Assembly (NCBI GenBank): GCA_017461425.1
Contig: JAFTXY010000005.1
Span: 30,245 to 94,244, forward strand
Length of the DNA stretch: 64,000 nucleotides
Direction: 5' to 3'
From: Candidatus Gastranaerophilales bacterium
GTDB lineage: Bacteria > Cyanobacteriota > Vampirovibrionia > Gastranaerophilales > Gastranaerophilaceae
Shown here one piece after another: positions 19,297 through 28,378 of this stretch (within the stretch, counting starts at the first letter, position 1; every line of letters begins with the position of its first letter). The notes beneath the pieces were generated by a model, which saw only the letters and a program-made list of their open reading frames with translations, was not told where the DNA came from and ran no database searches. The translations under genes and the position numbers were made by a program.

Positions 19297-20535
19297 ATGA
19301 AAAGAAGAGTAGTAGTAACCGGCATGGGCTGCGTTACCCCATTTGGAGTCGGTGTAGACACTTTATGGAATAACCTTAAAGAAGGTAAAAGCGGAATTGG
19401 GAAATTAAATTTAGATTTAGAAAAACATTTGGTACATATAGGCGGACATGTTCCGGAATTTGATTCAACTCCTTTTGTTGATGCAAAAGATGCTCGTCGT
19501 ATGGATAAATTTATTTTATGTTCAGTTGTTGCTGCTGATTTAGCAATGCAAGATGCAAATTTTGATTTAGAAAAAGAAGATATGACAAGATTTGGTGTTA
19601 TTGCAGGTTCTGCGGCAGGTGGACTTGATACAATTCAAAAAAATCATGAAGTAATGCAAGCAAGAGGCTACCATAAATGTTCTCCATTTATGGTTCCAAT
19701 GATGATTACAAATATGGCAGCAGGCAAAATTTCTATCAAGTATGGTATTCGTGGAATGTCCAAAACAATTGTAACCGCATGTGCAACAGGTGCTCATTCA
19801 ATTGGTGATGCAACAAGAGCTATCCAATATGGTGATGCAGATGTAATGATTGCAGGTGGTGCTGAAGCTGGCATTTGTGATTTAGGTATCGGAGCATTCA
19901 CATCTGCAAAAACATTATCTCGCTCAAACGATGAACCAACAAAAGCTTCAAGACCATACGACATAAAAAGAGATGGTTTTATTATGTCAGAAGGTGCTGG
20001 CATTTTAGTTCTAGAAGAAAGAGAACACGCTATTAAACGTGGTGCTAAAATTTATGCAGAAGTTGTTGGTTATGGACAATCTTCGGATGCATATGATATG
20101 GTTGCTCCAGATCCAGAAGGAAAAGGTGCAATGCTTGCAATGCAATTAGCAATGAAAGAGGCGAATTTAGAAGCAAAAGATATTGATTACATTAATGCAC
20201 ACGGAACTTCTACACATGTTGGCGATATTGCAGAATCAAACGCAATTGCAAAATTATTTGGAGATAAAGAACAAAATCCAAATCTATCTGTATCATCAAC
20301 AAAATCAATGACGGGTCATATGCTTGGTGGTGCCGGTGCAGTTGAAGCAATTATATCAATCAAAGCCATGCTAGAAGGAATTGTTCCTCCAACAATAAAT
20401 CTTGATGAACAAGACCCAGAAGTTGCAAATCTAGACTATACACCGCACAAAGCAAAACAAAAAGAAATTAAAGCTGCATTATCAAATTCATTTGGATTTG
20501 GCGGGCATAATGCTGTTTTAGTTTTCAAAAAATAA
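19297..20535 (+). CDS. fabF: 3-oxoacyl-ACP synthase II
   Basis: Elongating ketosynthase of 412 residues. Catalytic residues are seen in VTACATGAHSIG (Cys about 163), NAHGTSTHVGD (His about 303) and SMTGHMLGGAGAVEA (His about 340), with the C-terminal SNSFGFGGHN loop. It follows fabH by 11 nt and ends at a clear terminator. No acyl carrier protein gene is present in this operon. Confidence 0.97.
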   Translation: MKRRVVVTGMGCVTPFGVGVDTLWNNLKEGKSGIGKLNLDLEKHLVHIGGHVPEFDSTPFVDAKDARRMDKFILCSVVAADLAMQDANFDLEKEDMTRFGVIAGSAAGGLDTIQKNHEVMQARGYHKCSPFMVPMMITNMAAGKISIKYGIRGMSKTIVTACATGAHSIGDATRAIQYGDADVMIAGGAEAGICDLGIGAFTSAKTLSRSNDEPTKASRPYDIKRDGFIMSEGAGILVLEEREHAIKRGAKIYAEVVGYGQSSDAYDMVAPDPEGKGAMLAMQLAMKEANLEAKDIDYINAHGTSTHVGDIAESNAIAKLFGDKEQNPNLSVSSTKSMTGHMLGGAGAVEAIISIKAMLEGIVPPTINLDEQDPEVANLDYTPHKAKQKEIKAALSNSFGFGGHNAVLVFKK

Positions 20536-20550
20536 AACCATAAACAAAAT

Positions 20551-20583
20551 AAAATAGCTCCCAAAAAGGGAGCTATTTTTTAT
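20551..20583 (+). terminator. Rho-independent terminator after fabF
   Basis: Stem AAAATAGCTCCC / GGGAGCTATTTT with an AAAAA loop and a T-run. The flanking A-run makes it usable from the convergent yggT side as well. Confidence 0.9.
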
Positions 20584-20593
20584 AAATTTAAAA

Positions 20594-20857
20594 TTATAAA
20601 CCAAAATATACAAGCATTTTAACAAGCAAGTACGATAATAATTGAAGCATAAAAAATGCAACAATTGGCGACAAGTCAATCATCCCAATCGGAGGAATAA
20701 ATTTTCTAAATGGCGCAAAAAAGAATTCACTAAAAGCTCTTAGTGTCTTAAATGGCTCATTATTCCAGTTTAAATTAGGAACCCAAGTCAAAACAATTGC
20801 GATAAACAATATTAAAAATATCAAATCAAAAGTTCTTGCAACAGCAACCGATAACAT
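20594..20857 (-). CDS. yggT: YggT family membrane protein
   Basis: 87-residue membrane protein with two hydrophobic segments (about 5-25 and 62-85) and the family core SEFFFAPFRKFIPPIGMIDLS (split as FFFAPFRKFIPP and GMIDLSP). YggT proteins occur widely, including in cyanobacteria and chloroplasts, and have been tied to osmotic or division/nucleoid functions; no role is proven here. Confidence 0.9.
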   Translation of the reverse strand: MLSVAVARTFDLIFLILFIAIVLTWVPNLNWNNEPFKTLRAFSEFFFAPFRKFIPPIGMIDLSPIVAFFMLQLLSYLLVKMLVYFGL

Positions 20858-20871
20858 AACTTCTCCTTATT

Positions 20872-21663
20872 TTACCATCTTGCTACATTATCGCAATCGC
20901 AAGTTTTTTCTTCATCAATATTTTCAACAATTGCAAATAACAATTTTTGCAATTTAGCGATATTTTCTTCAAAAACTTTCATAACGGCTTCATGTGATAC
21001 TGGTTCGCAATCCGCAACCAATCCAGCATCATAATCGGTTATCAAAGAAATATTTAAAGGACACATATTCATTTCTTTTACAAGATGTGCTTCTGGATAT
21101 TGTGTCATATTAATAACTTCCCAACCTTGACGTGTTAAAAAAGCGCTTTCAGCTTTTGTATTAAATCTTGGACCTTGAATTACAACAACAGTTCCTTTTT
21201 TATGATGAGAAAAGCCTAATTTCTCTGCGCAGTCAATGGCAACTTTTCTTAATTGTGGACAATAAGGCTCAGCAGCAGAGATATGTTGAATATCTTCTTT
21301 GTCAAAAAATGTATCAAGTCTACCATGTGTTTTATCAACATATTGATCGCAAAATACAATATCACCAGGTTTAACATGTTCTTGTAAAGAACCTGCAGCA
21401 CAAGGAGAAATTACTCTTTTACAACCGATTTCTTTCATAGCCCAAACATTTGCACGATAATTAACTTTATGAGGCGCAATCGAATGATTTCTACCATGAC
21501 GAGGCATAAAAGCAACTTTTTTACCAGCAATAGAGCCTATCATAAGTGCATCTGAAGTTTTACCATATGGAGTATCAATATAAACTTCTTGAATATCATC
21601 TAAAAATTTATAAAATCCAGAACCGCCAAAAATACCTATTGTTGCTAAATTTTTGTTTTCCAT
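20872..21663 (-). CDS. mtnP: S-methyl-5'-thioadenosine phosphorylase
   Basis: Phosphorolyses methylthioadenosine to adenine and methylthioribose-1-phosphate (methionine salvage). The 263 residues show GIFGGSGFY (phosphate loop, about 10-18), MPRHGRNHSIAPHKVNYRAN, the SPCAAGSL region, GPRFNTKAES and the purine-site INMTQYPEAHLVKE with Asn, then ITDYDAG with the aspartates typical of adenine-specific MTAPs. The C-terminus ends with a small Cys-Asp-Cys motif. AGGG precedes the ATG. No other salvage genes are nearby. Confidence 0.93.
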   Translation of the reverse strand: MENKNLATIGIFGGSGFYKFLDDIQEVYIDTPYGKTSDALMIGSIAGKKVAFMPRHGRNHSIAPHKVNYRANVWAMKEIGCKRVISPCAAGSLQEHVKPGDIVFCDQYVDKTHGRLDTFFDKEDIQHISAAEPYCPQLRKVAIDCAEKLGFSHHKKGTVVVIQGPRFNTKAESAFLTRQGWEVINMTQYPEAHLVKEMNMCPLNISLITDYDAGLVADCEPVSHEAVMKVFEENIAKLQKLLFAIVENIDEEKTCDCDNVARW

Positions 21664-21681
21664 TTTATTACCCTATTTAAA

Positions 21682-22278
21682 TTAACTACCTTTTTGAACA
21701 GATTTTAATGCCCATTCTTTCGCACGAGCACCAGGAATAACTTTTCCATCAATTCTTATGCCATATCCAAATGGAGCCTCACCTTTATTTATACCATCAA
21801 CATCAAAACAAAACACCTTGTATTTATCGTAAAAATTATTTGTATTTTTATTATCATCAAATGCTGTGCCCGTTGCATACACCCAATAAGTAACGTTATC
21901 AGATGCAACTATTTGAGATAATTGTTTATTTTTACAAGGCGTATCAAAATCTCCGCTTGCTTCTATTGAGGGAGAACTTGTTGTATCAGAACAGTTTACA
22001 GATTTAGTTGATATTACATCAGCAAAAGATTCGCAGAAAAATTTTGCATTAGCATGTTCTGTTCCATCTGCTTTAAAACGCAAATTTCCATTCAATGAAT
22101 ATTGTTCAGAACTAACTAATTGATGCACTGCTGCACCTAATGTATTATTTGCTTTTTTAAATTTCAAAACATTCTCATCCGGCGCACTTTGAAAAGCAAC
22201 TGGCATTAATACAGCTGCAAGTATTCCAAGGACTACAAGTACGATTAATAATTCCGCCAAAGTAAATGCTTTTTTCAC
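21682..22278 (-). CDS. Type IV prepilin-like pseudopilin
   Basis: 198 residues, starting at GTG 22278 with AAGGAG upstream. The N-terminus KKAFTLAELLIVLVVLGILA is a class III prepilin signal: cleavage before Phe, Glu at mature position +5, and a hydrophobic helix. Cleavage would follow Ala rather than the usual Gly. The rest is a Ser/Asp/Asn-rich pseudopilin head with four to five cysteines that could form disulfides. No assembly genes are in the window, so it is an orphan minor pilin or pseudopilin. Confidence 0.88.
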   Translation of the reverse strand: MKKAFTLAELLIVLVVLGILAAVLMPVAFQSAPDENVLKFKKANNTLGAAVHQLVSSEQYSLNGNLRFKADGTEHANAKFFCESFADVISTKSVNCSDTTSSPSIEASGDFDTPCKNKQLSQIVASDNVTYWVYATGTAFDDNKNTNNFYDKYKVFCFDVDGINKGEAPFGYGIRIDGKVIPGARAKEWALKSVQKGS

Positions 22279-22307
22279 AATAACTCCTTATATTAAAAAA
22301 GGCTTAA

Positions 22308-22550
22308 TTATATCAAGCCCATTAATTTCAAATCTTTAGCTATAGCATTATCAAACATGCTAACATAAGCTAAATCAACACTCGCTATACCGCAATACTG
22401 ATGCTTAAATTCATTTTTAGAATTTGATGTATTATTGCTTTCAAATTTTGTATATTTTGTTTTATTTATACTGTCATTATATTTTTGAATAACAGGTAGT
22501 ACACGCATCATAACCTCGAGCAATTTGTCTTTGTTACTTAATATTATCAT
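22308..22550 (-). CDS. Small hypothetical protein
   Basis: 80 residues, no recognised family. The N-terminal half is helical (LLEVMMRVLPVIQKY), the middle is Asn/Ser/Lys-rich, and the C-terminus is AIAKDLKLMGLI. It lies 29 nt upstream of the prepilin-like gene on the same strand, and base composition is like its neighbours. It may be a real small gene; conservation would be needed to be sure. Confidence 0.5.
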   Translation of the reverse strand: MIILSNKDKLLEVMMRVLPVIQKYNDSINKTKYTKFESNNTSNSKNEFKHQYCGIASVDLAYVSMFDNAIAKDLKLMGLI

Positions 22551-22603
22551 GATTAAAGGTTTGAAGCAATAAATATTTCGCCCAATTGTATTAAACTTTT
22601 GGT

Positions 22604-23365
22604 TTATTTTAAATAATCAATTAAAGCAAAAGAAATAGAAGCGCAAACTCCTAGATTTAAAGATTCAACATTATTTGCCATTTTAAATGTAACTGTTTTA
22701 TCAGAAATATTAATTATTTCATCAGATAATCCATCGGCTTCTGAACCAAAAGCAAGAATAAATTTTTCAGGGATTTTTAAATCTTTAAATTCTGTATCAG
22801 AATTTACAACTGTTGAAATTATTTGATGGGTTTTGGATAATTTTTTTATTAATTCGATTTCGCCAATATGGATAATAGGTAATTTAAACATATTTTGAGC
22901 AGCAGCTCTTATTGTTTTTGAATTATAAATATCAACACAATCATTGATTAAAATTATTCCATCCATAGAAAAAGCACAAGCGCTTCTAATGATTGTTCCT
23001 AAATTGCCTGCATCTTTAATACCATCAATTAAAACAATCTTGTTTAATGAATTGAAGATATTAATATCTATAATAGGCTCTTTAATAATTCCTGCCATAT
23101 CGACAGGGCTTTTTGTTGTTGAGATTTTCTTTAAAATTTCATTATTAACATAAACTAAATTATTAGTTTTAACTTTTTTTGAAACTTCAGAATTTTTCAA
23201 ACAAAAGAAATATTCAAATTGAATATTATCCTCAATTAAACCCAAAATTGTTTGCTCGCCATCAACAAAAATTAATTTTTCATTTTTTCTTGTTTTAGGA
23301 GTTTGTAATTTTACACAATATTTCACTAAATCATTTTGAGTACTAGATATTTCAACAATATTCAT
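22604..23365 (-). CDS. TrmH/SpoU family RNA 2'-O-methyltransferase
   Basis: 253 residues. The SPOUT knot motifs are present: IDGIKDAGNLGTIIRSA (motif 1, about 118-134), ILAFGSEADGLSD (motif 2, about 206-218) and NNVESLNLGVCASISFAL (motif 3, about 230-247). An N-terminal substrate-binding domain precedes them (about 1-105). It probably methylates a ribose in rRNA or tRNA; the target cannot be told. It starts directly after the aminopeptidase stop. Confidence 0.9.
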   Translation of the reverse strand: MNIVEISSTQNDLVKYCVKLQTPKTRKNEKLIFVDGEQTILGLIEDNIQFEYFFCLKNSEVSKKVKTNNLVYVNNEILKKISTTKSPVDMAGIIKEPIIDINIFNSLNKIVLIDGIKDAGNLGTIIRSACAFSMDGIILINDCVDIYNSKTIRAAAQNMFKLPIIHIGEIELIKKLSKTHQIISTVVNSDTEFKDLKIPEKFILAFGSEADGLSDEIINISDKTVTFKMANNVESLNLGVCASISFALIDYLK

Positions 23366-24970
23366 TTAAAAACTTTCTTGCCATTTTTTAACAAAATCTG
23401 CTTCAATTTCATTAAGCATACCATAATCAATTAAAACCTCCTCAAAAGGAAATTTTGACAAAGAATATCTATTGTATTCAACATCCCAATACACGCAATT
23501 TTCAATTCTTACACCAAATTCAAGACCAATTTCAATATCTTTTCCGTACAAGCCAGGTTCAATAGAATGGACTTGATATGGCTTAATAATGTCATCTGAT
23601 GAGATTGAAAGTCTTGGAGGATTTTGATGAACAGAGGTTCCTATTCCATGTCCTAAACCGTGATTAAATTTAAATCCACATTTCTCAAAAGGTTTAAGTA
23701 TTTTTCTTGCAATATAATCAACTTTTGAAGCATTTGTTTCTTTGGATAAAAAACAATTAATAAATGCTTTTAAAACATTAGTATAGATTTTTTTATACAA
23801 CAAACTTGGTCTTGAACCAAAATAAAAAGTTCTTGTAATATCTGTTGCATAACCACCATCCCAATATCCGCCACAATCAAGCAAAAAAAGCATCTCATCT
23901 TGCAAGATTTTATTTTTATCATAATCAGTATAATGAATTGATGCACTATTGCTATCTAAAGCCATTATTGTTTTAAACGAAGTTGTTTTGGCACCCTGTT
24001 TTAACAATTCTTTTTCAAAAATATTTTTCAAATCATATTCAGATAAACCAGCTTTTAGTTGATTTTTAAAATTAAAAATAGCTTTATCTAATTTTGAAAA
24101 AGATTTTTCTAATTCCTTAATAACACTAATTGATTTAACAGATGAATACAAAGATAAATTATTATTTTTAATTTCTTTTGGTTTTTTAATTAAAAGATAA
24201 TTTTTAACATTGATTTTTTCTACATCAACATGTATTTCATCTTGAATCGATTGAATGTAGTTATTGAATTCAGACAATTTTAAAATATTAAGATTTTCAA
24301 TTTTAATTTTTTCACAACCATCAGCAAATAATACATAATTGGAATTTTTAAAATCTAAATACAAAATCGAAGAAAATAAAGAACTGTTTTGCATTTGAAA
24401 ACTTCTTAGATTAGTTAAATACGCAATTTCATCCAAATCAAAAACAAGCATTTTATCGATATTGGAATTATTCTTCTTTAATTTATTTATTTTAAACGAG
24501 AAATCTTGTCGCTCAATATCTTTATCAACTATAAATATGGAATTTTTTAAGTTTATATCATTATTTTTAGCAAAATTATCTTTTAAAGTATATTTTCTAA
24601 CATCAAAATAAGAATCATATTTTAAATAATCTTTAAGTAAAATATCACAAGGAACGTGTAAAACTGTATTTTTCTTGTAGATTTTTTTTAAAGAATCAAA
24701 AAAAGTTTCAGCAAGTTGCATTTTATAAATTTGAACATCTTTGTTTGTTATTTTATCCGCTAAAAGATGATATCTTGTGTCAACAAATAATTTTATATTA
24801 CCGCTTTTATCAATAACCGCTTCTCCTGATGTTCCAGAAAAATTTGTCAAAACATTCAATGGTGAAGAACTATAATGACAACCAAAAAAAGAATCGCTTG
24901 ATTTTAATAAAAGAATTTCATTATCTTTTAAAATTGACTTATAAAATTTAATTTGAGAGGCCTTATTCAT
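23366..24970 (-). CDS. pepP: M24 family Xaa-Pro aminopeptidase
   Basis: Metallopeptidase that removes an N-terminal residue before proline. At 534 residues it has two N-terminal creatinase-like domains (about 1-290) and a C-terminal pita-bread domain. All five metal ligands are seen: two Asp in LDCGGYWDGGYATDITRTF (about 360-375), His in GHGIGTSVH (about 441), Glu in HSIEPGLYG (about 471) and Glu in GVRIENCV (about 490). It is long, like the eukaryote-type APP1 group. It is followed directly by the methyltransferase gene. Confidence 0.9.
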   Translation of the reverse strand: MNKASQIKFYKSILKDNEILLLKSSDSFFGCHYSSSPLNVLTNFSGTSGEAVIDKSGNIKLFVDTRYHLLADKITNKDVQIYKMQLAETFFDSLKKIYKKNTVLHVPCDILLKDYLKYDSYFDVRKYTLKDNFAKNNDINLKNSIFIVDKDIERQDFSFKINKLKKNNSNIDKMLVFDLDEIAYLTNLRSFQMQNSSLFSSILYLDFKNSNYVLFADGCEKIKIENLNILKLSEFNNYIQSIQDEIHVDVEKINVKNYLLIKKPKEIKNNNLSLYSSVKSISVIKELEKSFSKLDKAIFNFKNQLKAGLSEYDLKNIFEKELLKQGAKTTSFKTIMALDSNSASIHYTDYDKNKILQDEMLFLLDCGGYWDGGYATDITRTFYFGSRPSLLYKKIYTNVLKAFINCFLSKETNASKVDYIARKILKPFEKCGFKFNHGLGHGIGTSVHQNPPRLSISSDDIIKPYQVHSIEPGLYGKDIEIGLEFGVRIENCVYWDVEYNRYSLSKFPFEEVLIDYGMLNEIEADFVKKWQESF

Positions 24971-24977
24971 ACATTTC

Positions 24978-25394
24978 CTAATACATCACAGAAACAACAA
25001 TTTGTCTTGTTCTTTGCTTATTATCAAAATCAATTAAAACTATTTTTTGCCAAGTGTTTAAAATTATTTCCCCATTTTCAACACTTAAAGTTATATTATT
25101 TCCAAGTAATGTTGCTCTTAAATGAGCATATGCATTACCATCATGCCAAGTATTATCATGTTGATATACTTTATTAATTGGAACAATATTTTCTAATAAT
25201 TTTGGCAAATCAACAACAAGTCCTGGCTCATATTCTAATGTTAAAATAGAAGCAGTTGAAGATGTAGTTGAAATATTAACTATTGCATTTTTTTCTTGAG
25301 AATTTGAAACTATGCTTTGAACTCTTGATGTAATATCAATTACATCATCAAATCCTTTTGTTGTAATAGTAAATTTTTCAGTTAAAACGGTCAT
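24978..25394 (-). CDS. YjbQ/UPF0047 family protein
   Basis: 138 residues; the whole protein matches the UPF0047 pattern: VNISTTSSTASILTLEYEPG, YQHDNTWHDGNAYAHLRATL and a C-terminal LNTWQKIVLIDFD then RTRQIVV. Some members have been reported to have weak thiamine-phosphate synthase activity, but the physiological role is not known. His and Asp of the HxxxxDGNAxAH motif are intact. It lies 7 nt upstream of pepP and 13 nt downstream of the pyrophosphatase homologue. Confidence 0.88.
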   Translation of the reverse strand: MTVLTEKFTITTKGFDDVIDITSRVQSIVSNSQEKNAIVNISTTSSTASILTLEYEPGLVVDLPKLLENIVPINKVYQHDNTWHDGNAYAHLRATLLGNNITLSVENGEIILNTWQKIVLIDFDNKQRTRQIVVSVMY

Positions 25395-25407
25395 ACAATA
25401 AATTAAC

Positions 25408-27519
25408 CTAAATCATTTTTGTAAACATTGGGATTAATGCTAATGATAATATTGCTAAAAATTTAATTAATGAATTCAAAGAAGGAGCAATAATATCTCT
25501 TGAAACCGCATAATATGAATCTGCTGTCTTAATTGCGCCATATTCATTTGAATATTGAGCATTAATAAATTCATGTTCAAAATATTTTTTTGCAGCACGA
25601 GCAACAAAAGAAGAGTTTGTGCTTACAAAAATCAATCCGCAAGATGCAATAATTACACCAAATACAAAACAAGCCATTGCAGCAAGTCCAAATTTGAAGC
25701 CAATTGCTAATAATATTATACTTACAATCAATGTATATATTATCACTTGTATAGAAGAATTTAATGCTGCCACATCAACGCATTTTTCATAATCTGGACG
25801 CATTTCAAATCTTAAGATTTGTGGAAAATTTCTGAATTGATATTTAACTTGCAAAACTAATTTTGATGCAGTTTTTGATATTCCACCCAAAATTAAACCG
25901 CAATATAAAAACGGAATAAATGTGCCTAATAATAAAGATGTTATTAAATATGGATTTAATATATCAATTTGAAAAATTTGCGCAATTGTAATAAACGCAA
26001 CAAGTACAGCCAAAGAAGCAAGGACTGACGTAAAATTAACAAAGTTTTTACCCAGAGCAAAAACATTTTCACCAATACCTTTTAATACCCCAACTTTGTC
26101 TTCAGATAAAGTTTCATAGTCTTCTTCATAAGTTTTAGAAATAATATTAACGCTATTTGAAATATGTGCAAACGCATTAATTGATACCATCATACCAACA
26201 GTGGAAAGCATTCCTAAAACAGACAAAACAATTCCAAAAATTCCAAATTCAGGTGATGTAGCTCCCTCAGAAACAAAAAATGAAATTGGAATTAACAAAG
26301 CCAAAATTGCACAAGGAAAAGATGAAGTTAAAAAAGATTCTTTCATTGTTTGAATCATAGCAGGAATAGTTCCGGCTATTGCAGCATTTGCAATACTTCT
26401 TGCTGGTTTAAATTTTGAAAATATATTATTTGCATTAACAAAACAAATACCAAAACCAGCAATAGAACCAAGTATTATAGAAAATGCTAAACATAATGCA
26501 TCTGGCATCCAAGAAGCAATGACTTTAAATGAAATTATGTTAAATAAAACAATAGCAACTAAACTTGAAATAAATAAGGTTCTTATAGGGTTAATGTCTT
26601 TAGATATTTTAGTTAATAAAATAACAAATACAGAAGAAAATAAGCCGCTAGAAGCGATAATAATAGGTAAAAACATACCCATTAGTGCATAACATTCGTT
26701 TCCAATTGTCATTGCTGCAATAATAATTGCAATAAACGATTCTAATAATTCACTAGACATTCCAACCAAAGAAAAAGCACTATTAGAAATGCCATTTAAC
26801 AATAATAATGGGTTTCTTCTATCATCTTCCTGTATTTCATCAAAGAAATTTAAAATAACATTTTTTGCATTTGAACAAGCTAGTTTTGATGCTGCTCCAC
26901 TTATAACAGAAAATAAAGCAACTAATGAAATCCCCAAAGCAAACCCATTAATTAACTGGTAATCTTTAAAATTATGAAAAAGAATTACTAATACAATCAA
27001 AGAAATGCCGGATGTAAACATCGAAGTAACAATACCAGAATTAAGAGCAATCTTTAAACCAAAATTCAAGGTTTCAAGTGCACTATGAGAAATTCTTGTA
27101 TTAGTTCTAATGCATACACTGCTTGCAACATACGAACAAGCGCAAGCAATTAAAACCCCGCATATATATGCAATACTAAATTGAATACTAATAAATTTAA
27201 CAAAGAAAAATAATAATATTAAAGATAATCCGAAAATAATTTTATTTTGCCTATTTAAAAATACTTTTACACCATTATAAAAATAGGAAACAATTCTTTT
27301 TAAAAAATTGTTATTAGCATCATGAAATGATATTTCAAGGTTTTTGCAAACAGCAAGCAATATTGCAACAGAACCTGCACAAACCCCAACCCATTTAGAA
27401 ATTGTTGATTTTGTGTTTACAAAATATATTCCATATGCAACATAAGCTGACAGAAAAATAAAAACCCATAAAATAAAATACCAAAAAAATAACCTTTTTT
27501 TAATCTGATTTCTATCCAT
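25408..27519 (-). CDS. Membrane pyrophosphatase (HppA) homologue lacking catalytic residues
   Basis: 703 residues with about 16 hydrophobic segments, the size and layout of H+/Na+-pumping pyrophosphatases. Homology is clear at several places. EIQEDDRRNPLLLLNGISN then GMSSELLESF (about 228-262) aligns with the EAGIPEDDPRNP, DNVGDNVGD and GADLLESF region. GMLSTVGMMVSINAFAHISN aligns with the VDSYGPIADN segment. FRMRPDY-type residues (FEMRPDYEKCVDV) and DIIAPSLNSLIKFLAILSL (about 670-688) match the family C-terminus. Yet the DNVGDNVGD, DSYGPIADN, DAVGNT, DNAKK and GDTVGDPxKDT aspartates are nearly all replaced. Pyrophosphate hydrolysis is therefore unlikely. The frame is intact, so it is not a simple pseudogene. 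Confidence 0.85.
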   Translation of the reverse strand: MDRNQIKKRLFFWYFILWVFIFLSAYVAYGIYFVNTKSTISKWVGVCAGSVAILLAVCKNLEISFHDANNNFLKRIVSYFYNGVKVFLNRQNKIIFGLSLILLFFFVKFISIQFSIAYICGVLIACACSYVASSVCIRTNTRISHSALETLNFGLKIALNSGIVTSMFTSGISLIVLVILFHNFKDYQLINGFALGISLVALFSVISGAASKLACSNAKNVILNFFDEIQEDDRRNPLLLLNGISNSAFSLVGMSSELLESFIAIIIAAMTIGNECYALMGMFLPIIIASSGLFSSVFVILLTKISKDINPIRTLFISSLVAIVLFNIISFKVIASWMPDALCLAFSIILGSIAGFGICFVNANNIFSKFKPARSIANAAIAGTIPAMIQTMKESFLTSSFPCAILALLIPISFFVSEGATSPEFGIFGIVLSVLGMLSTVGMMVSINAFAHISNSVNIISKTYEEDYETLSEDKVGVLKGIGENVFALGKNFVNFTSVLASLAVLVAFITIAQIFQIDILNPYLITSLLLGTFIPFLYCGLILGGISKTASKLVLQVKYQFRNFPQILRFEMRPDYEKCVDVAALNSSIQVIIYTLIVSIILLAIGFKFGLAAMACFVFGVIIASCGLIFVSTNSSFVARAAKKYFEHEFINAQYSNEYGAIKTADSYYAVSRDIIAPSLNSLIKFLAILSLALIPMFTKMI

Positions 27520-27570
27520 ATAACTTCCATTTACTAGCTTTTAAGTCTATTATAATAGAAAAAAGGTTTT

Positions 27571-28356
27571 TTAGTTAATAATCCATCTTTTCTTAATAAG
27601 ATTTAATCTTTTTTCGTCTGAAATTTGGACTATTGCTGCATTAATGGCATTTAACAATTCTTTAGATTTTTCAGATTTACGAACAGCAACTGCGTAATAT
27701 TCTCTAGAATACGCTTTATTTATTATTCTTAAATCATTATTTTTAAATCCAGCAAGAATACAGTCATCACCTAAAATTGCATCCACCTGCTTATTTACTA
27801 ATAGATTGTATGCTTCAACATAAGATTTTGCACCAATAATATGAGCATTCGGAACAACCAAACGTGAAATCTTTTCTCCAGTTGTACCTAAAATAACAGC
27901 TAACCTTCCATTTTTATTAAAATATTGCAGACTTGAAATTTTAGAAGTTTTTCTAATCATTATTTTTTGATTTGCAATAAAATATGGAGCAGAAAAATCA
28001 AGAATTAGCTTTCTTTTTTCATTAATACTCATAGTAGCAACAAGAATATCAACTTCTTTTGAATTTAATTTAGAAATTCTATTTTGAGGATTAACTGCAA
28101 CAAATTTAACCAAACCCATAGAATTGCTTTTAAATATATTTTGAGCAATTTCATTTGCAATATCAATATCAACGCCAGATAATTTTTTATCTTTATAAAA
28201 TCCAAAAGGAGGAGAATCTGTTTTAACACCAACAATTATATGTCCTCTTTTTTTAATTGTTTCAAGATCATTAAGTTCTTTTTCTTTTTTAGAACATCCA
28301 CAAAACAAAAACAAAGATAAAATTATAAAAAATGTAAAAATAATATACTTTTTCAT
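27571..28356 (-). CDS. Amino-acid-type ABC transporter substrate-binding lipoprotein
   Basis: 261 residues, periplasmic binding protein family 3. The N-terminus MKKYIIFTFFIILSLFLFCG followed by Cys is a lipoprotein signal with Cys near residue 21. The mature part has GHIIVGVKTDSPPFGF, LSGVDIDIANEIAQNI and ILGTTGEKISRLV, typical of polar amino-acid binding. No permease or ATPase gene is nearby, so it is an orphan that must work with components encoded elsewhere or act as a sensor. Only 22 nt separate it from the divergent yitT-like gene. Confidence 0.88.
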   Translation of the reverse strand: MKKYIIFTFFIILSLFLFCGCSKKEKELNDLETIKKRGHIIVGVKTDSPPFGFYKDKKLSGVDIDIANEIAQNIFKSNSMGLVKFVAVNPQNRISKLNSKEVDILVATMSINEKRKLILDFSAPYFIANQKIMIRKTSKISSLQYFNKNGRLAVILGTTGEKISRLVVPNAHIIGAKSYVEAYNLLVNKQVDAILGDDCILAGFKNNDLRIINKAYSREYYAVAVRKSEKSKELLNAINAAIVQISDEKRLNLIKKRWIIN

Positions 28357-28378
28357 AAATTTATTCTATCATAAAATT

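Noticed and set aside
25408..27519. Pseudogene call for the pyrophosphatase homologue
   Set aside because: The frame is intact over the full family length, the start has a ribosome binding site, and scaffold motifs are kept, so it is treated as a gene with lost catalysis.
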